DNA of 64,000 nucleotides from Sphingomonas guangdongensis (GCF_900199185.1 NZ_OBMI01000001.1:1054001-1118000); one strand, 5' to 3'. Shown: positions 18,515-27,957, numbered from the stretch's first letter. The notes: generated from the sequence alone by a model not told the origin. Program-made: numbers and translations.

Positions 18515-19201
18515 ATGCGCGAAATCGTGTTTGATACCGAGACCACGGGTTTCAGTTTCGCCGGCGGCGACCGGCTGGTCGAGATCGGCTGCGTGGAGCT
18601 GTTTAACCGGGTCGAGACCGGCCGGACCTACCACGCCTATGTCAATCCGGAGCGCGACATGCCGGAGGAGGCGGAGCGCGTCCACGGGCTGTCGGCGCGG
18701 TTCTTGTCCGACAAGCCGGTGTTTGGCGGCATCACCGCCGAGCTGCTCGACTTCATCGGTGATGCCCCGATGGTGGCGCACAATGCCGGGTTCGACTTCG
18801 CTTTCCTCAACGGCGAGCTCGGCCGGTGCGGCCATCCGGAGGTGTGCCGCAGCCGCATGGTCGACACGCTGATGCTGGCGCGCACCCGGCATCCCGGTGC
18901 CAAGCACACGCTTGATGCGCTGTGCGTCCGCTACGGGATCGACCGCTCGCACCGGGTGCTGCACGGCGCGCTGCTCGATGCGCAGCTGCTCGCGCAGGTC
19001 TATGTCGAGCTAACCGGGGGGCGGCAGATCGGTCTCGGGCTGGCCGTCGACGTGCCGACGGAGGCGATCGTCGTGCCCGCCGGGCGCCGCATCGTTCGCG
19101 CCGCGCGCGTCCATGCACCGTCGGACGAGGAACGGGCGCGGCACGCCGCCTTCCTCCGGACGATCAAGGAACCGCTGTGGGGGGCTGAAACGTTGCAGTG
19201 A
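18515..19201 (+). CDS. dnaQ: DNA polymerase III subunit epsilon
   Basis: The proofreading 3-prime-5-prime exonuclease of the replicative polymerase; 228 residues. The DEDDh motifs are visible: Exo I FDTETTGF near residue 6, Exo II HNAGFDFAFLN near 88, and Exo III HGALLDAQLLAQVY near 150. The C-terminal tail that normally contacts the alpha subunit follows. It is the last gene of the ppsR-maf-aroE-coaE-dnaQ run. A GC-rich hairpin follows the stop. Confidence 0.95.
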   Translation: MREIVFDTETTGFSFAGGDRLVEIGCVELFNRVETGRTYHAYVNPERDMPEEAERVHGLSARFLSDKPVFGGITAELLDFIGDAPMVAHNAGFDFAFLNGELGRCGHPEVCRSRMVDTLMLARTRHPGAKHTLDALCVRYGIDRSHRVLHGALLDAQLLAQVYVELTGGRQIGLGLAVDVPTEAIVVPAGRRIVRAARVHAPSDEERARHAAFLRTIKEPLWGAETLQ

Positions 19202-19207
19202 TGTCCG

Positions 19208-19225
19208 CGGGGTGGTCCCACCCCG
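19208..19225. repeat. GC-rich hairpin between dnaQ and hpf
   Basis: CGGGGTGG-TC-CCACCCCG is a perfect inverted repeat seven bases after the dnaQ stop. There is no T-run, so it is either a Rho-type 3-prime stabiliser or part of the hpf leader. Confidence 0.5.
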
Positions 19226-19251
19226 TCCCATAAGAAAAGGAGAATGAGGGC

Positions 19252-19851
19252 ATGGATATCCGGATCTCGGGTCATCAGGTCGATACGGGCGACGCGCTGA
19301 AGGCGCACGTGCAGGACCGGCTCCAGGGTATCGCCGACAAGTATTTTTCGCGCGCCATCTCGTCCCAGGTGACCTTCGGCAAGGGGCCGCACGACCACGG
19401 CTTCACCTGCGACATCGTCGCGCACGTGATGCAGGGACTGGTGCTGAAGGGTTCGCACTTCAATGCGGGTGCGGAGGCGCAGCTCGCCTTCGACGGCGCG
19501 GCCGACAAGATCGAGAAGCAGCTGCGTCGCTACATGCGCCGGCTGAAGGACCGCAACGCGGGCGAGGCGCAGTCGTTCGCGGAGGCAGGGGCGTATGACA
19601 ACGCGGGCTATACCGTCTTCAACGGCGGCGCTCTGGATGAGGAGGAGGTGCCCGACGCCCCGCTGATCATCGCGGAGACGCGGGTCGACGTGCCGGACGC
19701 GTCGGTTGGCGACGCGGTCATGATGCTCGATCTGCGCAACACCAACGCGCTGCTGTTCCGCAATAGCGGCACGGGCAATTTCAACATGGTGTACCGCCGC
19801 GACGACGGAACGATCGGCTGGGTCGAGCCGAACCGCAGCGCGGAGCGGTAA
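19252..19851 (+). CDS. hpf: Ribosome hibernation-promoting factor, long form
   Basis: Binds the 30S decoding region and joins ribosomes into inactive dimers in stationary phase; 199 residues, so the long form with both domains. The N-terminal S30AE domain starts MDIRISGHQVDTGDALKAHV, and the C-terminal dimerisation domain (about 140-195) has MMLDLRNTNALLFRNSGT and NMVYRRDDGTIGWVEP. A strong AAGGAG lies upstream. It is flanked by GC hairpins on both sides and followed by ptsN, the usual pairing. Confidence 0.94.
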   Translation: MDIRISGHQVDTGDALKAHVQDRLQGIADKYFSRAISSQVTFGKGPHDHGFTCDIVAHVMQGLVLKGSHFNAGAEAQLAFDGAADKIEKQLRRYMRRLKDRNAGEAQSFAEAGAYDNAGYTVFNGGALDEEEVPDAPLIIAETRVDVPDASVGDAVMMLDLRNTNALLFRNSGTGNFNMVYRRDDGTIGWVEPNRSAER

Positions 19852-19860
19852 ACTCGCACG

Positions 19861-19885
19861 GGCGGGTGCCGGCCTGGCGCCCGCC
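19861..19885. repeat. GC-rich hairpin between hpf and ptsN
   Basis: GGCGGGTGCC and GGCGCCCGCC flank a 5-base loop; the arms pair fully if one G-U pair is allowed. It lies in the 52-bp gap between the two genes and could tune their relative expression. Confidence 0.5.
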
Positions 19886-19903
19886 GTTCCACGGAGAGAG
19901 TGT

Positions 19904-20371
19904 GTGACGGAACTGGGCGACCTGCTCGCGCTCGATGCCGTGCTGCCATCGCTGGCCGCTGCGAACAAGCGAGCGCTGTTCGCTGGCCTCGGCACCGCGG
20001 CCGCGCAGGTCTGGGGGTTGAACAAGGCGACGGTGTCGGAGCGGCTGAGCGAGCGGGAGAAGCTCGGAACGACCGGCTACGGCAACGGGATCGCGGTCCC
20101 TCACGCTCGGATCGAGGGACTGACCCAGGTCCGGGGCCTGTTCGTGCGCCTGCCGCGGCCGATCGACTATGCCGCGGTCGACGAACTTCCCGTCGACCTG
20201 TTCTTCGTCCTGCTCTCGCCGACCGATGCCGGTACCGACCATTTGAAGGCGCTCGCGCGCGTGTCGCGGCGGCTGCGCGAGCGCGGCTTTGCGGACAAGC
20301 TGCGCGGGGCGGGATCGCGCGACGCCCTGTTCGTGCTGCTCACCGGCGACGATGTCCGCGACGCTGCCTGA
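19904..20371 (+). CDS. ptsN: Nitrogen PTS EIIA component PtsN
   Basis: The terminal phosphoacceptor of the nitrogen phosphotransferase system, a regulator rather than a sugar importer; 155 residues. The phosphorylated histidine is in GIAVPHARIEGL, and the family pattern of LFVLLTGDD near the end is seen. The GTG at 19904 is chosen for its spacing from GGAGAG. The next gene starts 20 bp inside it. No EI or NPr gene is in this window. Confidence 0.92.
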   Translation: MTELGDLLALDAVLPSLAAANKRALFAGLGTAAAQVWGLNKATVSERLSEREKLGTTGYGNGIAVPHARIEGLTQVRGLFVRLPRPIDYAAVDELPVDLFFVLLSPTDAGTDHLKALARVSRRLRERGFADKLRGAGSRDALFVLLTGDDVRDAA

Positions 20372-20822
20372 GCAGGTGCCGCTCGGCGCCGACGCGCACT
20401 TCCGCGCGCTCGAGCGGCTCTACGCCGCCGCGCCGATCAACCGGCTATTCGACTCCGGGCTGACGATCGCCGCCCCGGGAACGGCGACGATCCGGTGCGA
20501 TCTGACCGCTGCGCACTTCCACGCGGCGGGTGCGGCGCACGGCACGGCCTATTTCAAGATGCTCGACGATGCCGCCTTCTACGCGGCGAACAGCCTGGTC
20601 ACCGACCGGTTTCTCCTCACCACCGCCTTTAACCTGCTGCTGACGCGGCCGCTCGGGGCAGGACCGGTGACTGCGGAGGGTCGCTGGATCAGCGGGCAGC
20701 GGCGCGTGCTGGTCGCCGAAGCACGACTGATCGACGACACGGGGGAGGAGGTCGCGCGTGGCACGGGCACCTTCATGCGCTCCCGCATCGCGCTCACCAG
20801 CCTGCCGGGCTACAGCGCTTGA
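20352..20822 (+). CDS. PaaI-type hotdog thioesterase
   Basis: A 156-residue single hotdog-fold protein. It has AGAAHGTAYFKMLDDAAFYAA, matching the GG(A)VxxxxLDxAxxxAA pattern of PaaI-type acyl-CoA thioesterases, and a later beta-sheet region AEGRWISGQRRVLVAEA. The substrate is unknown. The ATG at 20352 overlaps the ptsN end by 20 bp; a longer upstream frame would read through ptsN and is less likely. Confidence 0.82.
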   Translation: MSATLPEQVPLGADAHFRALERLYAAAPINRLFDSGLTIAAPGTATIRCDLTAAHFHAAGAAHGTAYFKMLDDAAFYAANSLVTDRFLLTTAFNLLLTRPLGAGPVTAEGRWISGQRRVLVAEARLIDDTGEEVARGTGTFMRSRIALTSLPGYSA

Positions 20823-21154
20823 CCGTCCGGCTGGCCACCGACGTCCGGGTCCGTGCGCTGCTGCGCCGGGTCGACGCGGCTGGCGGGTCGGCGATGATCC
20901 TCGCCCGCGGCGATGCGATCGCGGGCGCCGTGCTGGTGGTAGTGCTGGGCGGGGCGAGCGCGACGGTGCTGGAGCGGAGTCTCGGCCCGGACGGCAGCGT
21001 CACACTCCGCCGGACCGGCCCTGACGACTCGTCCGAACAGGCCGTCACCGCCTATTGGCAGCGGCGTCGCGCCAGCGATCCCGATCTGTGGGTCGTCGAA
21101 CTGTCTGTCGCCGACGCCGAACGGTTCGCCGCTGAAACGATCGGGATCAATTGA
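20819..21154 (+). CDS. DUF1491 family protein
   Basis: A 111-residue protein resembling DUF1491, a family of unknown function common in sphingomonads and rhizobia. Features are RVRALLRRVDAAGGSAMILARGD at the start and YWQRRRASDPDLWVVEL near the end. It uses a TTG start whose last two bases begin the previous stop (TTGA overlap), so it depends on coupling to the thioesterase gene. Confidence 0.82.
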   Translation: MTVRLATDVRVRALLRRVDAAGGSAMILARGDAIAGAVLVVVLGGASATVLERSLGPDGSVTLRRTGPDDSSEQAVTAYWQRRRASDPDLWVVELSVADAERFAAETIGIN

Positions 21155-21322
21155 CTGGTAAGGTGCGCTGGCGGAAGCGGCGGCATCCAAGTCAGCGTTG
21201 TGTCGATATGGGGTGCGATCCTGATCGATGACGCAGTCGGGGGGTTCATCGGTGGGGCAAGTACCGGGGGTGTTCCGGTCGATCTGCCACGGCGACGGCC
21301 AACCGCATAATATCGATTGTTG

Positions 21323-21985
21323 ATGTTCCGTATTGCTCGTGCCGCGACCTTTGCGGCCGCTCTTTTTGGCGCCGGTTTCCTGTTCGGCGCTACGTCCCCC
21401 GGCTTCGCGCAGGACCTGCACCGCGATCCGGTTGCTACGCTTAATGCGTTGGCCGTGCCGCAGGTTCCGCTGGATGCGCCCGAAAGCGCCACGCCGAACG
21501 CCACGCCCCGGCTCAAGCCCGCCATCGTCGATGTCGCCCAGAGCGCCGACGATGTGCTCGCCGGCGACAACCCCGATTATGCCACGCTCTCCGCGGCCGT
21601 TGCGGCGCAGGATCACGCGGTTGATGATCGTGATCTGCGCTGCCTCGCGGCCGGCGTGTTCTTCGAATCCAAGGGTGAGCCGCTCGCCGGGCAGCTCGCC
21701 GTTGCGCAGACCATCATCAACCGCAGCAAGTCCGGTCGCTTCGCGTCGTCGATCTGCGCGGTCCTGACCCAGCGCGGGCAGTTCTCCTTCGTGCGCGGCG
21801 GCACCGTGCCCAGCGCGGAGGGTCGTGCCGGCTGGACCACGGCAGTTGCCGTCGCCAAGGTCGCCATGCGTGACCTGTGGGACGGGGCGGCCGAGCAGGC
21901 GCTGTACTTCCACGCCCGCGGTCGCACCCCCGGCTGGCGCGCGCAGAAGATCGCGGCGATCGGCAACCACATCTTCTATCGCTGA
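21323..21985 (+). CDS. Cell wall hydrolase, SleB (Hydrolase_2) family
   Basis: A secreted 220-residue protein: a signal peptide (about residues 1-30, ending GFAQ) then a spacer and a Hydrolase_2 domain from about residue 105. The domain shows RCLAAGVFFESKGEPLAGQ with the catalytic Glu in FES, QTIINR, SICAVLTQRGQFSF and YFHARGRTPGW. Such enzymes cleave peptidoglycan as lytic transglycosylases. The ATG at 21323 is used; two in-frame TTG codons lie just before it. The 168 bp upstream (21155-21322) show no clear feature. Confidence 0.85.
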   Translation: MFRIARAATFAAALFGAGFLFGATSPGFAQDLHRDPVATLNALAVPQVPLDAPESATPNATPRLKPAIVDVAQSADDVLAGDNPDYATLSAAVAAQDHAVDDRDLRCLAAGVFFESKGEPLAGQLAVAQTIINRSKSGRFASSICAVLTQRGQFSFVRGGTVPSAEGRAGWTTAVAVAKVAMRDLWDGAAEQALYFHARGRTPGWRAQKIAAIGNHIFYR

Positions 21986-22043
21986 GACTGGCGGTAGCCC
22001 GCGCGGCTGAGATACTCGAGGATTAAGCCGTCAGGCTGGCTGC

Positions 22044-22196
22044 CTAGAAGTCCCAGGCAATCCCGCGCCGCTCCCAATCACCGTAGCGGACGGGATCGAG
22101 CGGATCGGCGCTGCGCTCGATCGGCTCGGGCACCGGAACGGGCGGATTGGGCGGCAGATCCTTCGGCGGCTTCACATGCGCGGGGCGCTTGCCCAT
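22044..22196 (-). CDS. DUF1674 protein, SdhAF4-like succinate dehydrogenase assembly factor
   Basis: A 50-residue protein ending DPVRYGDWERRGIAWDF, the invariant C-terminus of DUF1674/SDHAF4. In eukaryotes and alphaproteobacteria this family helps flavinylated SdhA assemble. A Pro-rich middle follows a basic start (GKRPAHVKPPKDL). The ATG at 22196 fits; the frame stays open far upstream only because it is antisense to rsmB. It is divergent from rsmB with about 51 bp between starts and convergent with the cell-wall hydrolase. Confidence 0.85.
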   Translation of the reverse strand: MGKRPAHVKPPKDLPPNPPVPVPEPIERSADPLDPVRYGDWERRGIAWDF

Positions 22197-22247
22197 GGCT
22201 CGGCTCCATCGATTGCCACAACGGGCGGCAACCGCCACATCGGGGCA

Positions 22248-23522
22248 ATGGCCGCTTCCGACAAGACCCTCCGCGACGATCCCCCGGGCGTGCCCGCCCG
22301 CAGGGCGGCGTTGCGCCTGCTCGATGCGGTGCTGCGTCGCGGCCAGCCGATCGAGGCAGCGCTCCACAATGCCACGCAGGGAATCACTCATGCCCCCGAT
22401 CGCGCGCTGGCGCACGCGCTCGCGGCGGAGGTGCTCCGTCGCTTGCCTGACCTGGACGCGCTGATCGACTCGGCGACCCGCCAGCCGCTGCCGCCTGATG
22501 CCAAGGCGCGCAGTGTCCTCCGGCTCGCGCTCGCGGGCGCGTTGCAGCTCCGCACGCCCCCGCATGCGGCAATCGCGACCGTGCTGCCGCTCGTCGACGG
22601 GGGTCCGCGCAAGCTCGTCCATGGCGTGTTCGGCACCCTGATGCGGGCGAACGCCACTCTGCCCGCGGTACCGGCACTGCCCGCCGACGTTGCCGATCGC
22701 TGGACGGCGCAGTGGGGCGAGCAGTTGGTTGCCGCCGCGCGGGGGCTCATCGCCGCGCCGCCGCCGCTCGACCTGTCGCTCAAGCAGCCGCTCGCCGACG
22801 CGCCGGACGGAGCGTCGCTCGCCCCTGGTCACCGGCGCATCCCGGCCGGCAGCGACATCGCCGCGGCGGATGGCTTCGCGACCGGCGACTGGTGGGTGCA
22901 GGATCTCGCCGCCAGCATCCCGGTCCGGCTGATCGGGCGCGGGCGCGGGCGCGCGCTTGATCTGTGCGCTGCGCCGGGCGGCAAGACACTCCAGCTCGCT
23001 GCGGCGGGATGGGCGGTCACGTCGCTCGACATATCGGCTAGTCGTCTCGCGCGACTTTCCGAGAATCTCGCGCGAACGGGGCTCTCGGCCGAGATCGTCA
23101 CGGCGGATGCGCTCGCCTGGTCGCCGGATGTACCCTTCGACGCTGTCCTGCTCGACGCGCCGTGCAGTGCGACCGGCATCTTCCGGCGGCACCCCGACGT
23201 ACTGCACCGAGCGCGGCCGGCGTTCATCGCCGAGATGGCGGAGCTGCAGTCGCGGCTGTTAGCGCGGGCAGCCGATTGGGTGCGGCCCGGCGGTACGCTC
23301 GTCTACGCGACCTGCTCGCTCGAGCCGGCGGAAGGGGAGGCCCAGCTTGCCCTGTTCCTCGCCAATCGGTCGGACTACCGGATCGTGCCGGCGACGACCG
23401 CCGAGCTGCCCGCGGGGATTGTTCCCGGCGCCGACGGCACGGTGCGGACCCTGCCCACCATGCTGGTCGAACAGGGCGGGGTCGACGGCTTCTTCGTCGC
23501 CCGACTGGCACGCGCCGACTGA
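22248..23522 (+). CDS. rsmB: RsmB/NOP family RNA (cytosine-5) methyltransferase
   Basis: A SAM-dependent m5C methyltransferase, most like 16S rRNA C967 methyltransferase RsmB; 424 residues. An N-terminal NusB-like RNA-binding domain (RRAALRLLDAVLRRG) precedes the catalytic domain with LDLCAAPGGKTLQLA, DAVLLDAPCSATGIFRRHPD (the PC motif cysteine) and VYATCSLEPAEGE (the second catalytic cysteine). The ATG at 22248 starts just before the NusB part; a longer frame from 22176 overlaps the divergent gene. Confidence 0.9.
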   Translation: MAASDKTLRDDPPGVPARRAALRLLDAVLRRGQPIEAALHNATQGITHAPDRALAHALAAEVLRRLPDLDALIDSATRQPLPPDAKARSVLRLALAGALQLRTPPHAAIATVLPLVDGGPRKLVHGVFGTLMRANATLPAVPALPADVADRWTAQWGEQLVAAARGLIAAPPPLDLSLKQPLADAPDGASLAPGHRRIPAGSDIAAADGFATGDWWVQDLAASIPVRLIGRGRGRALDLCAAPGGKTLQLAAAGWAVTSLDISASRLARLSENLARTGLSAEIVTADALAWSPDVPFDAVLLDAPCSATGIFRRHPDVLHRARPAFIAEMAELQSRLLARAADWVRPGGTLVYATCSLEPAEGEAQLALFLANRSDYRIVPATTAELPAGIVPGADGTVRTLPTMLVEQGGVDGFFVARLARAD

Positions 23523-23558
23523 CTTGCCGCGCTACACGCGCGTGCTAAACGCCCGCGC

Positions 23559-24215
23559 ATGATCGTCCGCATCGCGCCCTCCATCCTCTCCGCCGATTTC
23601 GCGCGGTTGGGCGAGGAAGTGCGCGCGATCGATGCGGCCGGCGCTGACTGGATCCACGTGGACGTCATGGACGGGCATTTCGTCCCCAACCTCACCATCG
23701 GTCCGGCGGTGGTGAAGGCCCTGCGCCTGCACAGCGACAAGCCGTTCGACGTCCACCTGATGATCGCGCCGGTCGATCTGTACCTCGATGCCTTTGCGGA
23801 AGCCGGCGCGGACACGATCAGCGTCCATATCGAGGCAGGGCCGCACGTCCACCGATCGATCCAGCACATCAAGGGCCTGGGCAAGCGCGCCGGGGTGGTG
23901 CTCAATCCGGCGACACCCGCCAAGCTGCTCGACTATCTGATCGATGAGGTCGATCAGGTGCTGGTGATGAGTGTCAATCCGGGCTTCGGTGGCCAACGCT
24001 TCATCACCAGCCAGCTCAAGAAGATCGCCGCGATCCGCAAGATGATCGACGCGAGCGGACGCGCGATCGAGCTGGAGGTCGACGGTGGTATCGAGCCGGA
24101 GACTGCGCGCGCGTGCGTTGAAGCGGGCGCAACCGTGCTCGTCGCGGGGACGGCGGCGTTTGCAGGCGGGCCCGACCGGTATGCCGCCAACATCGCCGCG
24201 TTGAAGGCGGGGTGA
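23559..24215 (+). CDS. rpe: Ribulose-phosphate 3-epimerase
   Basis: Interconverts ribulose-5-phosphate and xylulose-5-phosphate in the pentose phosphate pathway; 218 residues. The metal-binding motifs are intact: [42 protein letters not shown] and [10 protein letters not shown]. Its end overlaps the heparinase-like gene by 4 bp. Confidence 0.96.
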   Translation: MIVRIAPSILSADFARLGEEVRAIDAAGADWIHVDVMDGHFVPNLTIGPAVVKALRLHSDKPFDVHLMIAPVDLYLDAFAEAGADTISVHIEAGPHVHRSIQHIKGLGKRAGVVLNPATPAKLLDYLIDEVDQVLVMSVNPGFGGQRFITSQLKKIAAIRKMIDASGRAIELEVDGGIEPETARACVEAGATVLVAGTAAFAGGPDRYAANIAALKAG

Positions 24216-25951
24216 TCGACGCCGGTCAGGTCGAGCCCGCCGCCGACGGGATCGAGGAGGGCAAGCGGCTGATCCGGGTCGGCGGTGACGCCGGCCTGTC
24301 GCTCACCCAGCGATTGTCGGAACGGCTGCAGGCGCTCGCCTGGCGCTCGCCGCTCCACAATGTCCGGCTGCGCGGGCGCCACCCGTTGAAGCTCATCACG
24401 GTCGCCGATGATCCGTTCCTCGGCGATGTCGGGCGCGGCCGGGCGCTGCTCGACGGTGTGATCGCGTTCCGCGGCGAGCGACGCCCGATCGAGGTGCTCG
24501 ATCTGGCGAAGCCCGACTGGTCGAGGCCCTTTGCCGATCACCTGCAAGGCTTCGGCTGGCTACGCGACCTGTCGAGCGTCGCCCCGCGCGCGCAGGCGGC
24601 GCCGATCGCCGAAGGGATCACGCGCCGCTGGATCGCCGCGCACGGGGAGCGCGTGTCCGATACCGCCTGGCGGCCGGAGCTGTGGGGGCGGCGGATCCTC
24701 GCCTGGGTCGCGCATGCGCCGCTGATCCTGTCTTCGACCGACCTCGTTTACCGCTCCAGCGTGCTCCACGCCCTCGCTCGCGGGGCGCGTCACCTTGATC
24801 GCACGGCGGAGCGGGCGCCGCTTGGTCCGCCCCGGATCGCGGCGTGGAGCGGGGTGGTTGCGGCCGGGCTTATGATCCCGGGTGGCGAGGCGCGGCGGCA
24901 GTTCGGCGAACGCGGCCTCGCGCGGGCGCTCGATACCTGCATCACGCCCGATGGCGGGGTGGTGGGGCGCGCCCCCGTCGGGCAGCTCGACGCGCTGATG
25001 GTGCTGGTGCAGCTCCGCGCGGTCTATGCCGCCCGGCGGCTGGAGCCGCCGGCGGTGCTGGAGACGGCGCTCGCGCGGCTGGTGCCGCCGCTGCTCGGCG
25101 TCTGCCACGGTGATCGCGGTCTCGGCAGCTGGCAAGGCGGCGGGCCGGTCGGCGGCGATGCGATCGATGCGGTGATCGCCGCATCAGGCGTTCGCGCGCG
25201 GCCGCTGCGCCAGGCGCGCGACTGGGGGTACCAGCGGATCACGGCCGGATCGACGCTGCTCGTTATGGACGGTGCGCCGCCGCCGGTTGCCCGGCTGGTC
25301 GATGGCGGCTGCGCCTCCACACTCGCCTTCGAGCTGTCGGACGGCCCGCACCGCATCGTGGTCAATTGCGGCGGCGCGCGGATGGCGAACGCACAGCTTC
25401 CAGCGGCGCTGACCGAGGGGCTGCGCACCACCGCGGCACACTCCACCCTGACACTCGGTGACCTCAACTCGACTGCGATCCAGGCCGACGGCACGCTCGG
25501 CAAGGGCGTGAGCGAGGTCGAGCTGACCCGCAGCGAGAGCGACACGCTAAGCCGGATCGAGGCGAGCCACGACGGCTATGTGCGCCGCCTTGGTTTCCTC
25601 CATCGCCGGACGCTCGCCGTCGGCGGGGACGGCCGCGACGTGCGCGGCGAGGACTCGCTGCTGCCGTCGAATACGGGGAGGGGGCGCAAGAGTACGCCTG
25701 CCTTCGCCGTCCGCTTCCACCTGGCGCCGAGCGTCGAGGTGTCGCCGACCAGCGACGGGCAGGGGGCGGTGCTCCGCCTGCCCGGCAATCTGCTCTGGCA
25801 GTTCCGCTGCAAGGGCGCGCCGCTCACCATCGACGAGAGCGTGTGGCTTGATGCGAGCGGCCGGCCGCACCGCACCGAGCAGCTTGTGGTGACCGGCGAC
25901 GTGCCCGCGGGCGGCACGAGCGTCAGCTGGTGGTTTCACCGCTCGAGATAA
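24212..25951 (+). CDS. Heparinase II/III-like family protein
   Basis: A 579-residue protein resembling heparinase II/III-type polysaccharide lyases. The first part is alpha-helical with [21 protein letters not shown] and [16 protein letters not shown] (toroid domain). The C-terminal beta-sandwich has [26 protein letters not shown] and [14 protein letters not shown]. No export signal is obvious, so it may act in the cytoplasm on an unknown polysaccharide or be catalytically altered. The GTG start overlaps the rpe stop, and purH follows after 10 bp. The position between rpe and purH is unusual for a lyase. Confidence 0.83.
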   Translation: MIDAGQVEPAADGIEEGKRLIRVGGDAGLSLTQRLSERLQALAWRSPLHNVRLRGRHPLKLITVADDPFLGDVGRGRALLDGVIAFRGERRPIEVLDLAKPDWSRPFADHLQGFGWLRDLSSVAPRAQAAPIAEGITRRWIAAHGERVSDTAWRPELWGRRILAWVAHAPLILSSTDLVYRSSVLHALARGARHLDRTAERAPLGPPRIAAWSGVVAAGLMIPGGEARRQFGERGLARALDTCITPDGGVVGRAPVGQLDALMVLVQLRAVYAARRLEPPAVLETALARLVPPLLGVCHGDRGLGSWQGGGPVGGDAIDAVIAASGVRARPLRQARDWGYQRITAGSTLLVMDGAPPPVARLVDGGCASTLAFELSDGPHRIVVNCGGARMANAQLPAALTEGLRTTAAHSTLTLGDLNSTAIQADGTLGKGVSEVELTRSESDTLSRIEASHDGYVRRLGFLHRRTLAVGGDGRDVRGEDSLLPSNTGRGRKSTPAFAVRFHLAPSVEVSPTSDGQGAVLRLPGNLLWQFRCKGAPLTIDESVWLDASGRPHRTEQLVVTGDVPAGGTSVSWWFHRSR

Positions 25952-25961
25952 GGACTGAGAC

Positions 25962-27527
25962 ATGACGGACGTGAGGATCGAGCGGGCGCTGCTGTCGGTG
26001 TCCGACAAGACTGGCATCGTTGAGCTGGCGACGGCGCTGGCTGCGCAGGGCGTCGAGCTGGTCTCAACTGGCGGCACCGCGACGGCCCTGCGCGCCGCGG
26101 GGCTGGAGGTGCGCGATGTCGCCGACCTCACCGGCTTCCCGGAGATGATGGACGGGCGCGTCAAGACCCTCCATCCGCGGGTCCATGGCGGGCTGCTCGC
26201 CCGTCGGGACATGCCGGCCCACATGGCGTCGGCCGACGCGCACGGGATCGGGATGATCGACCTGGTGGTCGTAAACCTTTATCCGTTTGCGGCAACGGTT
26301 GCCGGGGGTGCGGACCGCGCGACGATCATCGAGAACGTCGACATCGGCGGACCGTCGATGGTCCGCTCGGCGGCCAAGAACCACGCGAGCGTCGCGATTG
26401 TCACCGATCCGGCCGATTACCCGCTGGTCGCCGGTTGCACGACCGACCTTGCGACCCGCACGCGTCTGGCCGCAAAGGCCTATGCCGCGACGGCGGAGTA
26501 TGATGCGGCGATCGCGAGCTGGTTCGCCTTTTCCGATCAGGGCGAGCAATTCCCGGCGAGCCTCAGCCTCGCGCTGCGCCGGGCACAGTCGCTGCGCTAC
26601 GGCGAGAACCCGCACCAGGCGGCGGCGCTCTACCTGCCCGCGACCGCCGCGCGCGGAACGCTCGCCGATCATCGCCAGGTGCAGGGCAAGGAGCTGTCGT
26701 ACAACAACCTGAACGATGCCGACGCCGCGCTGGAGCTGGTCAGCGAGTTCCGTGACGCGGAACCGACCTGCGTGATCGTTAAGCACGCCAATCCCTGCGG
26801 CGTGGCGACCGCCACGACGCTCTTAAAAGCGTATGAGGCGGCGCTCGCCTGTGACAGCGTGTCGGCCTTCGGCGGAATCATCGCGGTCAACCGGCCGCTC
26901 GATGGTGCCACGGCCGAGGCGATAAGCAGCATCTTCACCGAAGTGGTCGCCGCGCCCGACGCCGATGAGGACGCGCGGGCGGTCTTCGCCCGCAAGAAGA
27001 ATCTGCGTATGATTTTAACCGGGCCGCTGCCCGATCCGGCGCGGCCGGGCATGACGCTGAAGACGATCGCAGGCGGCGTGCTGCTCCAGGGTCGCGATAA
27101 TGGCCAAATCGGCGAGCTGACGGTTGTCACGAAGCGCGCGCCTACCGCGCAGGAGCTTGCCGACTGCCGCTTCGCCTGGACTGTCGCCAAGCACGTCAAG
27201 TCGAACGCGATCGTTTACGCAAAGGATGGCGCGACCGCCGGAGTCGGTGCCGGTCAGATGAACCGACTGGAGAGCGCTCGCATTGCGGCCTGGAAGGCCA
27301 AGGATGCGGCTGAGAAGGCCGGCTGGCCGGCGCCGCGAACGATCGGCTCAGCCGTTGCCTCCGATGCCTTCTTCCCGTTCGCTGACGGGTTGATGGCGGC
27401 GGTGGAGGCGGGCGCCACGGCGGTGATCCAGCCCGGCGGATCGATCCGTGACGCGGACGTGATCGCCGCCGCCGACGAGGCAGGCCTCGCCATGGTGTTC
27501 ACGGGGATGCGGCACTTCCGGCACTGA
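25962..27527 (+). CDS. purH: Bifunctional AICAR formyltransferase/IMP cyclohydrolase
   Basis: The last two steps of IMP synthesis; 521 residues, full length. The IMP cyclohydrolase (MGS-fold) domain starts [16 protein letters not shown] with [16 protein letters not shown]. The formyltransferase part has [15 protein letters not shown], the catalytic KHANPCGVA and [11 protein letters not shown]. Its TGA stop is the first three bases of a parS-like site. Confidence 0.96.
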   Translation: MTDVRIERALLSVSDKTGIVELATALAAQGVELVSTGGTATALRAAGLEVRDVADLTGFPEMMDGRVKTLHPRVHGGLLARRDMPAHMASADAHGIGMIDLVVVNLYPFAATVAGGADRATIIENVDIGGPSMVRSAAKNHASVAIVTDPADYPLVAGCTTDLATRTRLAAKAYAATAEYDAAIASWFAFSDQGEQFPASLSLALRRAQSLRYGENPHQAAALYLPATAARGTLADHRQVQGKELSYNNLNDADAALELVSEFRDAEPTCVIVKHANPCGVATATTLLKAYEAALACDSVSAFGGIIAVNRPLDGATAEAISSIFTEVVAAPDADEDARAVFARKKNLRMILTGPLPDPARPGMTLKTIAGGVLLQGRDNGQIGELTVVTKRAPTAQELADCRFAWTVAKHVKSNAIVYAKDGATAGVGAGQMNRLESARIAAWKAKDAAEKAGWPAPRTIGSAVASDAFFPFADGLMAAVEAGATAVIQPGGSIRDADVIAAADEAGLAMVFTGMRHFRH

Positions 27528-27540
27528 TCCACGTGGAACA
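27525..27540. other. parS-like ParB binding site, copy 3
   Basis: TGATCCACGTGGAACA matches TGTTCCACGTGGAACA at 15 of 16 positions. The single mismatch turns TGT into TGA, which is the purH stop codon. It lies 11.8 kb to the right of the candidate origin, while copies 1 and 2 lie on the left. Confidence 0.82.
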
Positions 27541-27558
27541 TCGTACCCGGCGTAGGCC

Positions 27559-27957
27559 TTAGTGGACAGTTAGCGGTGGAACGCTCGCCTCTAGCGCGCG
27601 GACATCCTCGACCAGCACGCCGCGGAGAACCACTGACCCGAACAGGCCGGCGCCGGTGCGGATCGCGACGCCCTCGATCGCTTCACCCAGTCGCAGCGGC
27701 GGTACCATCCGGCCGGCACGGACGCGGTGCTTGTCGCGGACCAGGACGGCCACGGTGCCGTTGCCGGCTACCAGCGCGGCGCTCGCATCCTCGCTCACCA
27801 GCGCGCGGCCGCTGACGAAGCCGGCGAGCAGTCGCTCGGCGTGTGCCCGGGCGGCGGCGGTGGTGGACAGGCGGCTTTCCGAGAGACGCAGCAGGCGAGC
27901 TACGACCGCGATCACCAGGATCGCGCCGATCAGCCCCACCCACTGCGTCGGCGTCAT
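27559..27957 (-). CDS. Hypothetical protein with one N-terminal membrane segment
   Basis: A 132-residue protein I do not recognise. A single hydrophobic helix at about residues 5-23 ([19 protein letters not shown]) is followed by a soluble, Val-rich domain with [33 protein letters not shown] (about 50-83). It is probably anchored in the inner membrane. It overlaps the phosphatase gene upstream by 4 bp and is the last gene of a recQ operon. Confidence 0.7.
   Translation of the reverse strand: MTPTQWVGLIGAILVIAVVARLLRLSESRLSTTAAARAHAERLLAGFVSGRALVSEDASAALVAGNGTVAVLVRDKHRVRAGRMVPPLRLGEAIEGVAIRTGAGLFGSVVLRGVLVEDVRALEASVPPLTVH

Noticed and set aside
23650..23665. CACGTG-centred sequence in rpe resembling parS
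   Set aside because: Only the central part matches; the outer bases differ at about six of 16 positions, and it encodes the conserved metal-binding segment WIHVDVMDG.
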